DNA of 44,701 nucleotides from Bacteroidales bacterium (GTDB lineage: Bacteria; Bacteroidota; Bacteroidia; Bacteroidales; UBA932): the NCBI GenBank assembly GCA_028708215.1, contig JAQVZL010000006.1, forward strand, positions 1 to 44,701, in the 5' to 3' direction. A program made the position numbers and the translations under genes. The notes under the pieces are model-generated. The model worked only from the letters and a program-made list of their open reading frames with translations. It was not told the DNA's origin and did not search any database. Below are positions 28,008 to 37,407 of this stretch, piece after piece (within the stretch, counting starts at the first letter, position 1; each line of letters starts with the position of its first letter).

Positions 28008-29183
28008 ATGAAGAGACGAATAGCAATTTTAGGCTCCACAGGTTCTATTGGGACACAAGCTCTGGATGTTATCTCAAAGCACCCAAGTTTACTCTGCGCC
28101 GAGGTTCTTACTGCAAAATCAAATGCTTCGCTACTAATAGAGCAAGCAATTAAACATAACGTAAATGCGGTAGTTATTGCCGATGAGTCTAAATACGAAC
28201 AAGTTTTCAAAGCCTTAGACCCTTATGATATAAAAGTTTTCACAGGAAAAGATTCCATTGGGAAGCTTGCATCTGGCCAAAATATTCATATAGTACTCAC
28301 CGCTATGGTTGGCTTTAGCGGTTTAAAGCCTACTATAGAGGCAATAAAAGCAGGCAAAGCAATTGCCCTTGCAAATAAAGAGACTTTAGTTGCAGCTGGT
28401 TCAATTATTATGAAACTTGCAAAAGAGTATAATGCCCCAATTATTCCTGTAGATTCCGAACATTCAGCAATTTTTCAATGTCTTCAAGGAGAACGGGCAG
28501 GCATAGAAAAAATACTACTAACAGCATCGGGAGGTCCATTTTTGGGTAAAACAGAGAGAGAGATGGAAGAGGCCACCATTGAAGATGCTCTTAACCACCC
28601 TAAATGGAATATGGGTTCAAAAGTCTCAATAGACTCTGCAACCATGATGAATAAAGGGTTAGAGATGATAGAAGCACATTGGTTGTTTGACACAGAACCT
28701 TCAAATATAGAGATTGTAGTTCACCCGCAATCAATAGTCCACTCAATGGTTCAATTCTCAGATGGGTCTGTAACTGCTCAAATGAGTACTCCAGATATGA
28801 GACTCCCAATTCAGTATGCCTTAACATACCCTCACAGAGTTTCTCTAAATACAGAGAGAATAAACTTTTCTTCACTATCTAAATTAGAATTTTTTAAACC
28901 CAATTTTAATAAATTCCCTACTTTAAAGATAGCATATAAAGCTATAGAGAGAGGTGGAAATATCCCTTGCGCAATGAATGCTGCAAACGAAGCTGCAGTA
29001 GAATGCTTTCTAAGTGGTAAGATAAAGTTTACCCAAATAGTTAAAATAATTGAAGAGACAATTAAAGAGACTTTATTTATAAAGGAACCCTCTTTAGAAG
29101 AAATTTTTGAAACAGATAAAACTGCCTATAAAACAGCAACAAAACTCTGTTATGCTCTAACAAATAAAAATCAAACTAAATAA
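28008..29183 (+). CDS. dxr: 1-deoxy-D-xylulose-5-phosphate reductoisomerase
   Basis: 391 aa; RRIAILGSTGSIGTQALDVI, ALANKETLVAAG, PVDSEHSAIFQCL. Confidence 0.97.
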   Translation: MKRRIAILGSTGSIGTQALDVISKHPSLLCAEVLTAKSNASLLIEQAIKHNVNAVVIADESKYEQVFKALDPYDIKVFTGKDSIGKLASGQNIHIVLTAMVGFSGLKPTIEAIKAGKAIALANKETLVAAGSIIMKLAKEYNAPIIPVDSEHSAIFQCLQGERAGIEKILLTASGGPFLGKTEREMEEATIEDALNHPKWNMGSKVSIDSATMMNKGLEMIEAHWLFDTEPSNIEIVVHPQSIVHSMVQFSDGSVTAQMSTPDMRLPIQYALTYPHRVSLNTERINFSSLSKLEFFKPNFNKFPTLKIAYKAIERGGNIPCAMNAANEAAVECFLSGKIKFTQIVKIIEETIKETLFIKEPSLEEIFETDKTAYKTATKLCYALTNKNQTK

Positions 29184-29219
29184 TAAATTAACATAATTTT
29201 AAACAGCAAATAAATCTAA

Positions 29220-30542
29220 ATGGAGACATTGTTAAAAATATTGCAAGTAATTCTTGCACTTTCAATACTAGTTATAGTACATGAATTTGGGCACTTTTTC
29301 TTTGCTCGGCTTTTTAAAATTAGAGTAGAAAAATTTTACCTCTTCTTTGATGCTGGGTTCTCACTTTTTAAATTTAAACCCAAAAATAGCGAAACTGAAT
29401 ATGGGATTGGATGGCTTCCATTAGGAGGGTATTGCAAGATATCTGGAATGATAGACGAGAGCATGGACAAAGAAGTTATGAAGCAAGAACCTAAACCATG
29501 GGAGTTTCGCAGTAAGCCTGCATGGCAACGTTTTATTGTAATGTTTGGTGGGGTCTTCTTCAACTTTATCTTAGCAATCTTAATCTATGCTGCAACACTC
29601 TTTACTTGGGGCGAAGAGTACCTAAAACCACAAGATGCCACTTTTGGAGTTCACTGTAACCAGCTAGCGTTAGATATGGGCTTTAAACATGGAGATAAAA
29701 TTATCTCTTTCGATGGCCAAGAGGTAGAGAAGTTTCGCGAGCTCCAAATAGTATTAGCGCGCAACCAAGCAACCCAAGCAGAGGTAATTAGAGATGGGGA
29801 AAGAGTCACTATAGAGCTGAACCAAGAGTATCTCTCTCTAGTATTAAAAACCCCCGAAATGTTCACTTTAAGAATTCCATTCCAAGTTCTAGAAGTGCCA
29901 GATACATCTCTTAACGCAGGCACCCTTTTACCTGGAGATAGATTTATTTCTGTTAACTCCCAAGTGGCAACAACTATACAAGATGTTCAACCAATATTAG
30001 CCCAAAACAAAGAGAAGACTCTACCTGTCTCACTACTAAGAGATGGTAAAGTTATAGAAAGCGAGATCTATATAAACTCAAATGGATTAATAGGCATAAT
30101 TCTTGATGGAGATTATACTAAGTTCTTTAACATTACAACTAAGAGATACTCGCTTACAGCTTCTATCCCTGCTGGGTTAAACAAAGCACAAACTACAATA
30201 AGCAACTACTTTAAAGAGTTAGGGCTTATATTCTCTCCCAAAACAGAGGCATATAAATCTGTTGGCAGCTTTATTGCTATAGGAAAAATATTCCCCTCCT
30301 CTTGGAATTGGGAAATCTTTTGGAACATAACAGCCTGGCTTTCAATAATGCTAGCTGTATTAAACCTTCTTCCTATACCAGCTCTAGATGGAGGTCACAT
30401 TTTATTCCTTCTCTACGAGATTATTACCAGAAGAAAACCTAGCGACAAATTTTTAGAAAATGCGCAAATAGTAGGAATGATGATTCTTTTTGGAATTATG
30501 TTCCTGGCATTTGGTAACGATATTTATAGACTTTTTAAATAA
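29220..30542 (+). CDS. rseP: RIP metalloprotease RseP (site-2 protease, PDZ domains)
   Basis: 440 aa; IVHEFGHFFFARLFKIRVEKF, LNLLPIPALDGGHILFLLYE. Confidence 0.95.
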   Translation: METLLKILQVILALSILVIVHEFGHFFFARLFKIRVEKFYLFFDAGFSLFKFKPKNSETEYGIGWLPLGGYCKISGMIDESMDKEVMKQEPKPWEFRSKPAWQRFIVMFGGVFFNFILAILIYAATLFTWGEEYLKPQDATFGVHCNQLALDMGFKHGDKIISFDGQEVEKFRELQIVLARNQATQAEVIRDGERVTIELNQEYLSLVLKTPEMFTLRIPFQVLEVPDTSLNAGTLLPGDRFISVNSQVATTIQDVQPILAQNKEKTLPVSLLRDGKVIESEIYINSNGLIGIILDGDYTKFFNITTKRYSLTASIPAGLNKAQTTISNYFKELGLIFSPKTEAYKSVGSFIAIGKIFPSSWNWEIFWNITAWLSIMLAVLNLLPIPALDGGHILFLLYEIITRRKPSDKFLENAQIVGMMILFGIMFLAFGNDIYRLFK

Positions 30543-30549
30543 AATTGAG

Positions 30550-31536
30550 ATGAAAGCTTTCAAACTACTTTTGATTATTATTGCTATTGCTTCAATAGAA
30601 TCTTGTAAATGTACTGGAGGGCCACAACTAATGCCTAATGTTAGCGGCAAAGCTGGTGAGGTGGTTATTGTAATTAGTAAAAGTGAATGGGAAGCCGAAG
30701 TTGGTGCCAAATTAAGATCAATACTCGCAATTGACCAACCACACCTCCCACAAAAAGAGCCAATGTTTACCCTTGTCAATATTCCCGAAAGTGCCTTTTC
30801 TAAAATATTTCAAACGCACAGAAATATAATAATGGTAAACATATTGCCAGATTTAGAGAAGCCAAAAATGGTTTTCCAAGAAAATGTATGGGCAGCACCT
30901 CAAATAGTAACAACAATCTCTGCCTCTAGCAGCAGTGAATTAGCGAAGATAATTAATCAGCAACAAGATAGGCTTACTGGTGCTATTTTAATGGCAGAGA
31001 GAAATAGAAATATCCAAAATGCTAAAAGGTATGAAGATAGGGAATTAAGAGCATTAGTAACCAGCGAATTTGGTGGTTCGCCCTATTTCCCAAAAGGGTA
31101 CAGTTTAAAAAAGAAGACCGAAAACTTTATATGGATCTCGTATGAAACTACCTATACAAACCAAGGTATCTTTATATACCGTTTCCCTTATAAAGACTCT
31201 ACAGATTTCTATCTAGAGAACTTAGTAGCCCGCAGAAACGATGTTCTCTTCAGAAATGTTCCTGGTCAAATAGAGAAATCTTATATGACAACCAACCCTC
31301 ACGAAGAGCCTTCACTAAGATGGATTAGATATAATAAAAGAGACTTTGCCGAACTTAGAGGTCAATGGGAAGTTCAAAATGATTTTATGGGAGGCCCATT
31401 CATAAGCCATTTTTTTATGGACAAAAATAACCGTAACATAATAGCATTAGAGGCTTTCGTCTATGCTCCAAGGTACGATAAAAGAAATTATCTACGTCAA
31501 GTAGAGTCTTTGATATACTCTTTTGAACAATTTTAG
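30550..31536 (+). CDS. DUF4837 family protein, predicted lipoprotein
   Basis: Start at the ATG at 30550 (in frame with ORF 30490..31536); MKAFKLLLIIIAIASIESCKCTGGPQLMPNVSGKAGEVVIVISKSEWEAEVG. Confidence 0.85.
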   Translation: MKAFKLLLIIIAIASIESCKCTGGPQLMPNVSGKAGEVVIVISKSEWEAEVGAKLRSILAIDQPHLPQKEPMFTLVNIPESAFSKIFQTHRNIIMVNILPDLEKPKMVFQENVWAAPQIVTTISASSSSELAKIINQQQDRLTGAILMAERNRNIQNAKRYEDRELRALVTSEFGGSPYFPKGYSLKKKTENFIWISYETTYTNQGIFIYRFPYKDSTDFYLENLVARRNDVLFRNVPGQIEKSYMTTNPHEEPSLRWIRYNKRDFAELRGQWEVQNDFMGGPFISHFFMDKNNRNIIALEAFVYAPRYDKRNYLRQVESLIYSFEQF

Positions 31537-31545
31537 TCAACTTTT

Positions 31546-31576
31546 TTTGGAACAATAAAAAAAACATATATCTTTG
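31546..31576 (+). promoter_or_regulatory. Bacteroidota primary-sigma promoter for tRNA-Glu/rpsT
   Basis: TTTG (31546-31549), N19, TATCTTTG (31569-31576): ideal spacing. Confidence 0.85.
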
Positions 31577-31632
31577 CACTCCCAAGATCAAAAAGATTTA
31601 TTCTGTAATGATAAGATCTATTTGTTTTTGAC

Positions 31633-31704
31633 GGTCCGTTCGTCTAACGGTTAGGACTCAAGATTTTCATTCTTGCAATAGGGGTTCGATTCCCCTACGG
31701 ACTA
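31633..31704 (+). tRNA. tRNA-Glu (anticodon TTC)
   Basis: Cloverleaf: acceptor GGTCCGT/ACGGACT, anticodon arm CAAGA-TTTTCAT-TCTTG, T arm GGGG-TTCGATT-CCCC; CCA not encoded. Confidence 0.95.
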
Positions 31705-31722
31705 CAAATAAAAAATTAAAAA

Positions 31723-31977
31723 ATGGCAAATCACGCATCAACAAAAAAGCGGGCGCGTCAAAGCGCAAAACGCAGAATTCATAACAGGTACTATGCACGC
31801 ACAACTCGTAATGCTATTAAGGCACTACGTAACACTACCGATAAAGATGCAGCAATAGCTCTGTTACCAAAAGTATCCTCAATGTTGGATAAATTAGCTA
31901 AAATTAACGTCATTCATAAAAACAAAGCAGCAAACTTAAAAAGTGGTATTACTGCTCATGTTAACAAATTGAGTTAA
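31723..31977 (+). CDS. rpsT: 30S ribosomal protein S20
   Basis: MANHASTKKRARQSAKRRIHNRYYARTTRNAIKAL. Confidence 0.96.
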   Translation: MANHASTKKRARQSAKRRIHNRYYARTTRNAIKALRNTTDKDAAIALLPKVSSMLDKLAKINVIHKNKAANLKSGITAHVNKLS

Positions 31978-32006
31978 TTTTTACGATTTGTCTTAGAAGT
32001 ATAGAG

Positions 32007-32037
32007 AATGCTTCCCAATTTTGGGAAGCATTTTTAT
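32007..32037 (+). terminator. Intrinsic terminator of rpsT
   Basis: Perfect 10-bp stem AATGCTTCCC-aatttt-GGGAAGCATT followed by TTTATTTT. Confidence 0.88.
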
Positions 32038-32048
32038 TTTACTTAGCC

Positions 32049-32738
32049 ATGAAAAAAAGAGTTCCCATTAAAGAGTGGAAAAAAGACGAAAGACCTAGAG
32101 AGAAACTTTTAGAAAAGGGACCAGAAGCACTTACAGATGCCGAACTAATTGCTATTCTTATTGCAAGCGGAACCAAAAAAGAGAGTGCTTTAGATATCTC
32201 TAGAAATATTCTCACTAAGTGCGATAATAACCTTAGAGAATTAGCCAAAATAGACCTAGAAAAACTCAAAGAAATTAGTGGAGTTGGCCCAACTAAAGCA
32301 GTAACTCTACTCTCTGTCTTGGAGCTTTTTAAAAGATTTACAGTAACCTCTGGGAAAGAGATGCCCAAGATTCAATCTTCTGACTATGCTGCTAAGGCTA
32401 TAAGCCCACTATTAAGAGACCTCCCACATGAAGAGTGTTGGGTTCTCTACTTAAACCGCGCAAATAAGCTTATTTCAAAAGAGAGATTGAGTATAGGAGG
32501 AGTTTCATCTACAGTAGTAGATGTAAAAATTATTATAAGAAACGCACTAGCAAAACTAGCTAGCGGTTTAATTTTAGTTCACAACCACCCCTCTGGCAAC
32601 GCTTCACCTGGAGAAAACGATAAAATTCAAACCAAAATTCTTAAAGATGCTGCATCTCTTTTTGATATTGCACTATTAGACCATTTAATTATTGCAGGAG
32701 ATAGATATTTTAGCTTCGCCGATGATGGTATGATTTGA
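32049..32738 (+). CDS. radC: RadC family (JAB/MPN domain) protein
   Basis: 229 aa; KEISGVGPTKAVTLLS HhH and LVHNHPSGNASPGENDKIQTKIL...LLDHLIIAGDRYFSFAD. Confidence 0.95.
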   Translation: MKKRVPIKEWKKDERPREKLLEKGPEALTDAELIAILIASGTKKESALDISRNILTKCDNNLRELAKIDLEKLKEISGVGPTKAVTLLSVLELFKRFTVTSGKEMPKIQSSDYAAKAISPLLRDLPHEECWVLYLNRANKLISKERLSIGGVSSTVVDVKIIIRNALAKLASGLILVHNHPSGNASPGENDKIQTKILKDAASLFDIALLDHLIIAGDRYFSFADDGMI

Positions 32739-32781
32739 TAAATTTGTATATTTGATGCAAATACATCTTAAATAACCGTAA

Positions 32782-33435
32782 ATGAAAATTATAGACCTTG
32801 GTAAAAAGAACTCTGTGCTGAATAATTTTATTGCAGAAATTAGAGACACAGTAGTACAAAAAGAGAGCATGAGATTTCGCACAAATCTTGAAAGAATTGG
32901 TATGATTTTCGCGTACGAAATTAGTAAAGACCTAAGCTATACAACTCAAGAGATAACTACACCATTAGGAATTGCAGAATGTAATGTTATTGATGGCAAT
33001 ATTGTTATTGCGAGTGTTCTAAGAGCAGGCCTCCCTCTTCACCATGGAATATTAAATGTTTTTGACAAATCTCAAAATGCCTTTATAGCTGCATATAGAA
33101 AATATGGCAAAGATAATAAGTTCACCATTCAACTAGAGTACAGTAGCAGCCCAAGTTTAGAAAACAAAGTTCTTATTCTGGCAGACACTATGTTGGCTAC
33201 TGGATCTTCATTGGTTCTTACTTATAACAAGCTATGCGAAAATGAAAACCCTATACATACACATATAGTTTGCCCTATTGTGAGCAAAGATGGGGTAGAG
33301 TACCTATCTAAACATCTACCACACAAAAAAGTGACATTATGGGTTGGAGCTATAGACGAAGAGCTCACTATTAAATCATACATAGTGCCAGGCTTGGGAG
33401 ATGCAGGCGATCTTGCCTACGGAAGCAAACTGTAA
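32782..33435 (+). CDS. upp: Uracil phosphoribosyltransferase
   Basis: 217 aa; VIASVLRAGLPLHHGILNVFD, LILADTMLATGSSL, PGLGDAGDLAYGSKL. Confidence 0.92.
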   Translation: MKIIDLGKKNSVLNNFIAEIRDTVVQKESMRFRTNLERIGMIFAYEISKDLSYTTQEITTPLGIAECNVIDGNIVIASVLRAGLPLHHGILNVFDKSQNAFIAAYRKYGKDNKFTIQLEYSSSPSLENKVLILADTMLATGSSLVLTYNKLCENENPIHTHIVCPIVSKDGVEYLSKHLPHKKVTLWVGAIDEELTIKSYIVPGLGDAGDLAYGSKL

Positions 33436-35048
33436 ACTTTTTGACCATTAACAAAGGTCATTGTTACTTTAATATCTGGAATCTCTTTTCCAGGAGCTGT
33501 CATAATATCTTTATCTAAGACAACAAAGTCTGCAAACTTACCTGGTTCTAAGCTACCCTTTAGGTTCTCTTCAAAAGAGGCTTTTGCTGCCCAAATAGTC
33601 ATAGACCTCAATGTCTCTTCTTTTGTCAATGCATTTTCCATTTGGAACCCTTCTGAAGGGACAAAATCTAAATTCTTCCTATATACGGCAGAATGAAAAG
33701 TATACATAGGGTTAACTGCCTCTACAGGAAAATCTGTACCAGAAGGAAGCCACCCAACTTGGTCTAGAAGCTCCTTATAAATATATGCACTCTTCAACCT
33801 CTCTCCTACTCTTTCATCTGCCCAAAGCATATCTGAAGTTGCGTGTGTTGGTTGTATAGAAGGTACTATTGAATATTTACCAAAAAGAGGGACATCTTCG
33901 GGTGCAATAATCTGGGCATGCTCAATTCTCCAACGTCTATCATTTCCAGGCTCCAAAAACTTAGCGTATGTATTTAGGGCTTGCCTATTTGCAGCATCAC
34001 CTATACAGTGCATAGAAACTTGAAAATTATGATTATAAGCCCATTTGCACAATCTATCGAACTCCTCTTGAGCAATAACCGAAATCCCTTTGGTAGTGCT
34101 CTTATCTGAATATGGCTCCAACATTAAGGCACCCCTTGAGCCTAATGCACCATCGGCAAATAATTTAATTGAAGATATTTTTATTCTACCATTATTGTAA
34201 GGTTCAGTAAATCTCTCTAAGTTTTCCTGACTTGGAGTAAGTGCCAGGTTTGTTCTTATTTTAAGATCTCCATTATTATTAAGCTTTTCAACAACCTTAA
34301 TTAGAGAGAGAGAGCCTCCTGCATTTGTTACAGATGTCAAACCATTTTTAAAGCACTCCTCTTGTGCTATAAGAATCATATCTGCCATCTCTTGCTCTGT
34401 TGGCTCTGGTAGAACAGATTCGAACCTCTCTGCTGTATTCTCAAGAAATACTCCTTTAAATTTATTACCCTCCATTATTGCCTCCCCCTCTGGAATTGAA
34501 GAGTCTCCAGGAGTAATTCCAAGTAACTTTATTGCTACATCGTTTACAATAACAGCATGGTAATCTATCCTAAAAAGCACCACTGGAATATCTGGAAAAA
34601 GTTCGTTTAGTTTTCCATTACTAGGAAACTCATCACTGCCCCATAATGTTTGATCCCAACCATCACCTGCAAGGAAAGATGGTTTAGAGTGGTCATATCT
34701 CTCTTTTAACCTTTCCAAAATCTCTTCAAAAGAGGAGGCCTCTTTAAGGTCTACTCTTGAGAGAGCTACTCCCAACATAGAGAGATGGCAGTGAGCATCA
34801 TTAAAACCCGGATAGAGAGGCGCTCCTTCTAAATCAAGAACCTCGCTAGCCCTATAGTTGGCAATTATATAATTATCTTCCCCTACCTCTAAAATCTTTC
34901 CATCTTTAACTGCAATTGCAGAACAGGTAGAGAACTCTTTATCTACAGTATAGCCCTTGGCATTTATAATTAAAAAATCGGCCTTTTGTTTCATCTCACA
35001 ACTAGTTAAAAAGGACATAATAAATAGTCCAAAAACAATCTTTTTCAT
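33417..35048 (-). CDS. Amidohydrolase family protein (YtcJ-like), predicted lipoprotein
   Basis: 543 aa; lipobox-like FLTSC; LYPGFNDAHCHLSMLG, MHCIGDAANRQALNTY, RIEHAQIIAPEDVPLF, PSGTDFPVEAVNPMYTF. Confidence 0.9.
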   Translation of the reverse strand: MKKIVFGLFIMSFLTSCEMKQKADFLIINAKGYTVDKEFSTCSAIAVKDGKILEVGEDNYIIANYRASEVLDLEGAPLYPGFNDAHCHLSMLGVALSRVDLKEASSFEEILERLKERYDHSKPSFLAGDGWDQTLWGSDEFPSNGKLNELFPDIPVVLFRIDYHAVIVNDVAIKLLGITPGDSSIPEGEAIMEGNKFKGVFLENTAERFESVLPEPTEQEMADMILIAQEECFKNGLTSVTNAGGSLSLIKVVEKLNNNGDLKIRTNLALTPSQENLERFTEPYNNGRIKISSIKLFADGALGSRGALMLEPYSDKSTTKGISVIAQEEFDRLCKWAYNHNFQVSMHCIGDAANRQALNTYAKFLEPGNDRRWRIEHAQIIAPEDVPLFGKYSIVPSIQPTHATSDMLWADERVGERLKSAYIYKELLDQVGWLPSGTDFPVEAVNPMYTFHSAVYRKNLDFVPSEGFQMENALTKEETLRSMTIWAAKASFEENLKGSLEPGKFADFVVLDKDIMTAPGKEIPDIKVTMTFVNGQKVYSLLP

Positions 35049-35109
35049 ATTAAGTTAATCATAAGTTTCATTATATGACTAGGAAAACAAACTACACCTC
35101 TAAGACAGA

Positions 35110-36513
35110 CTAAAGCTCCTTTCTTAGACGTGCAATTGGCACATTCAACTGCTCTCTATATTTAGCAACAGTTCTTCTTGCAACTCTATATCCTTTCTCA
35201 TTTAAAACAGACACTAATTCTTCATCTGTAAGAGGTTTTCTTTTATCCTCTACATCTACACTCTCTAATAAGATATTTTTAATTTCTCTAGTAGAAACCT
35301 CCTCACCAGAGTCTGTCATTAACCCTTCAGAGAAAAAGTACTTTAAAGGATAAACTCCAAAATGAGTTTGAATGTACTTGCAATTTACAACCCTAGAAAT
35401 AGTTGAAATATCTAAATTTGTCATTTCTGCTATATTCTTTAATACCATAGGCTTAAGCTTACTCTCGTCGCCTTCAATGAAAAACTCACTTTGAAATTCC
35501 AAAATAGCATTCATAGTGTTATTAAGAGTATTATGGCGCTGCCTAATTGCCTCTACAAACCACTTTGCCGAATCTAACTTCTGCTTAACGAAAGTTGCAG
35601 CCTCCTTTCCAGACTTATCGTTATTGGCAGATTTCATTAAAATATCGGCATATCTTCTATTAATCCTTAACTCAGGAACAGAAAATCTTGGCATAGTCAT
35701 AACTAATTCCCCATCTTTATAGTCCAATAAGAAATCTGGAACAATCTGCTGCGCTTGCTCTGTATAGGAATCGTCTATCTGACCACCAGGGCGAGGGTTC
35801 AATCTAACAATCTCTTCTATAGCATCTCTTAACTGATCTTCAGATAAAGAGAGCTTGGTCATTATCTTTTCATAATGCTTTTTAGTGAACTCAGCAAAAT
35901 GACTCTGTAAAATTGTTTTTGCTAGCTCAACAGATGGAGAGCTTTCTTTTAGTTTAATCTGTATTAGCAGACACTCCTTAAGATTCCTTGCACCTATACC
36001 AGCAGGTTCAAACTCCTGAATTTTCATAAGAATAGCCTCTAGCTCCTTTTCGTTAGTATCAATGCCTTGCCTAAAGGCAATATCATCTACCAACGATTCT
36101 AAGTCTCTTCTAAGATAACCATCGTCGTCTAAACTGCCAATTAGAAAACCAGCAATAGATTTTGAACGACTATCCATCTGGCTATAGCCTAGTTGAGTTT
36201 CTAAACTTTGGTAGAAACTCTCCTTTACAGAAAACACATTATACTGAGGCTTTAAATCTTTCCCTTGATTATTAACATAGAGCTTATAAGAGGGTATCTG
36301 ATCTTCTGAACTATAGTCACTTAAAGAGACATCCCCTGTGGTTTCGTCTTGCTCTTCTCCATCTGTAGCTTCATCAAGTACTGGGTTCTCTTCCAGCTCT
36401 TTCTTGATTCGCTGTTCTAACTCCATAGTAGGGAGCTCCAATAACTTGATAGTCTGTATCTGAAGAGGAGATAGTTTCTGCTGTAATTTTTGTTGTAATC
36501 CCTGTTTTAACAT
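35110..36513 (-). CDS. rpoN: RNA polymerase sigma-54 factor
   Basis: 467 aa; N-terminal LKQGLQQKLQQKLSPLQIQTIKLLELPTMELEQRIKKELEENP, C-terminal RPN box-like RRTVAKYREQLNVPIARLRKEL. Confidence 0.96.
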   Translation of the reverse strand: MLKQGLQQKLQQKLSPLQIQTIKLLELPTMELEQRIKKELEENPVLDEATDGEEQDETTGDVSLSDYSSEDQIPSYKLYVNNQGKDLKPQYNVFSVKESFYQSLETQLGYSQMDSRSKSIAGFLIGSLDDDGYLRRDLESLVDDIAFRQGIDTNEKELEAILMKIQEFEPAGIGARNLKECLLIQIKLKESSPSVELAKTILQSHFAEFTKKHYEKIMTKLSLSEDQLRDAIEEIVRLNPRPGGQIDDSYTEQAQQIVPDFLLDYKDGELVMTMPRFSVPELRINRRYADILMKSANNDKSGKEAATFVKQKLDSAKWFVEAIRQRHNTLNNTMNAILEFQSEFFIEGDESKLKPMVLKNIAEMTNLDISTISRVVNCKYIQTHFGVYPLKYFFSEGLMTDSGEEVSTREIKNILLESVDVEDKRKPLTDEELVSVLNEKGYRVARRTVAKYREQLNVPIARLRKEL

Positions 36514-36601
36514 ATATCTTGGAGCATTTATGCAAAGATATGATTTTTATTTAACTTCGCACTTGATAACCTTCCTAAAAAGAGAGTGAGTACCTTTCAA
36601 T

Positions 36602-37405
36602 ATGAAGATAGACGTAGAAAATGTAATAAAGAGCAAAAACCCTGACCTACTAAGAGTTATACCTAGATTCTTACTCAAATGGGTTGAGAAACTAATTCAT
36701 CAAGATGAACTTAATACCCTCCTTAAAGAGTCTGGGCATCTCAAAGGCGCCAAGTTTGCAACAGCTGCTCTTGAAAAATTCAACATAACCTACACAATTC
36801 ATGGCCTAGATAGTTTAGATAAAACAAAACGTTACATAATTGTATCTAATCATCCATTAGGAGGGTTAGATGGAATTATTATGATTGAACTATTTGGGAA
36901 ACTATTTAAAGAGGTACGTTTTGTAGTTAACGATTTACTCTACCATGTAGAACCCCTAAGGCCAGTTTTTATTCCTGTTAATAAGTATGGCAGGCAAAGT
37001 GTACAGACAGCACAAATGATTCATGAAAGCTATGAGTCAGACGCTCAAATATTGTACTTTCCTGCTGGTCTTTGCTCTAGGTTAACAAAAGGGAAAATAG
37101 AAGATTTAGAGTGGAAAAGAAGTTATATAAATCAAGCTATCAAATATGAAAGAGATATACTACCTCTTTTTTTTGAGGGTAAAAACACACCTCTGTTTTA
37201 CAAAATAGCTAATCTCCGCAAAAAAATAGGAATTAAGTTTAATTATGAAACAGTTCTTTTACCTCGCGAAATGTTTAAAAAGGAAAACTCCCAATTCAAT
37301 ATTTTTATAGGGGAACCTATAACACACCAACAGCTTTCCAAAGAGAAAACAGTTAAAGAGTGGAATAAAATAATACGGGATAGAGTCTATTCATTTAATA
37401 AATAA
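36602..37405 (+). CDS. PlsC/OlsA-like 1-acyltransferase (GlsA-like O-acyltransferase)
   Basis: 267 aa; acyltransferase motif VSNHPLGGLDGIIMIELFG, ILYFPAGLCSR; adjacent to an OlsB-like gene. Confidence 0.8.
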   Translation: MKIDVENVIKSKNPDLLRVIPRFLLKWVEKLIHQDELNTLLKESGHLKGAKFATAALEKFNITYTIHGLDSLDKTKRYIIVSNHPLGGLDGIIMIELFGKLFKEVRFVVNDLLYHVEPLRPVFIPVNKYGRQSVQTAQMIHESYESDAQILYFPAGLCSRLTKGKIEDLEWKRSYINQAIKYERDILPLFFEGKNTPLFYKIANLRKKIGIKFNYETVLLPREMFKKENSQFNIFIGEPITHQQLSKEKTVKEWNKIIRDRVYSFNK

Positions 37406-37407
37406 TT

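Noticed and set aside
28600-28875. Minus-strand ORF of 91 aa
   Set aside because: Antisense to the well-conserved dxr gene.
33417-33435. 19-nt tail-to-tail overlap of upp and the amidohydrolase gene
   Set aside because: Both 3' ends look natural; short convergent overlaps are common and do not need a special explanation.
35136-35152. TTGGCACATTCAACTGC as a second sigma-54 site
   Set aside because: GG-to-GC spacing is 11 rather than 10 nt, the -12 part is poor, and it lies inside the rpoN coding region in antisense.
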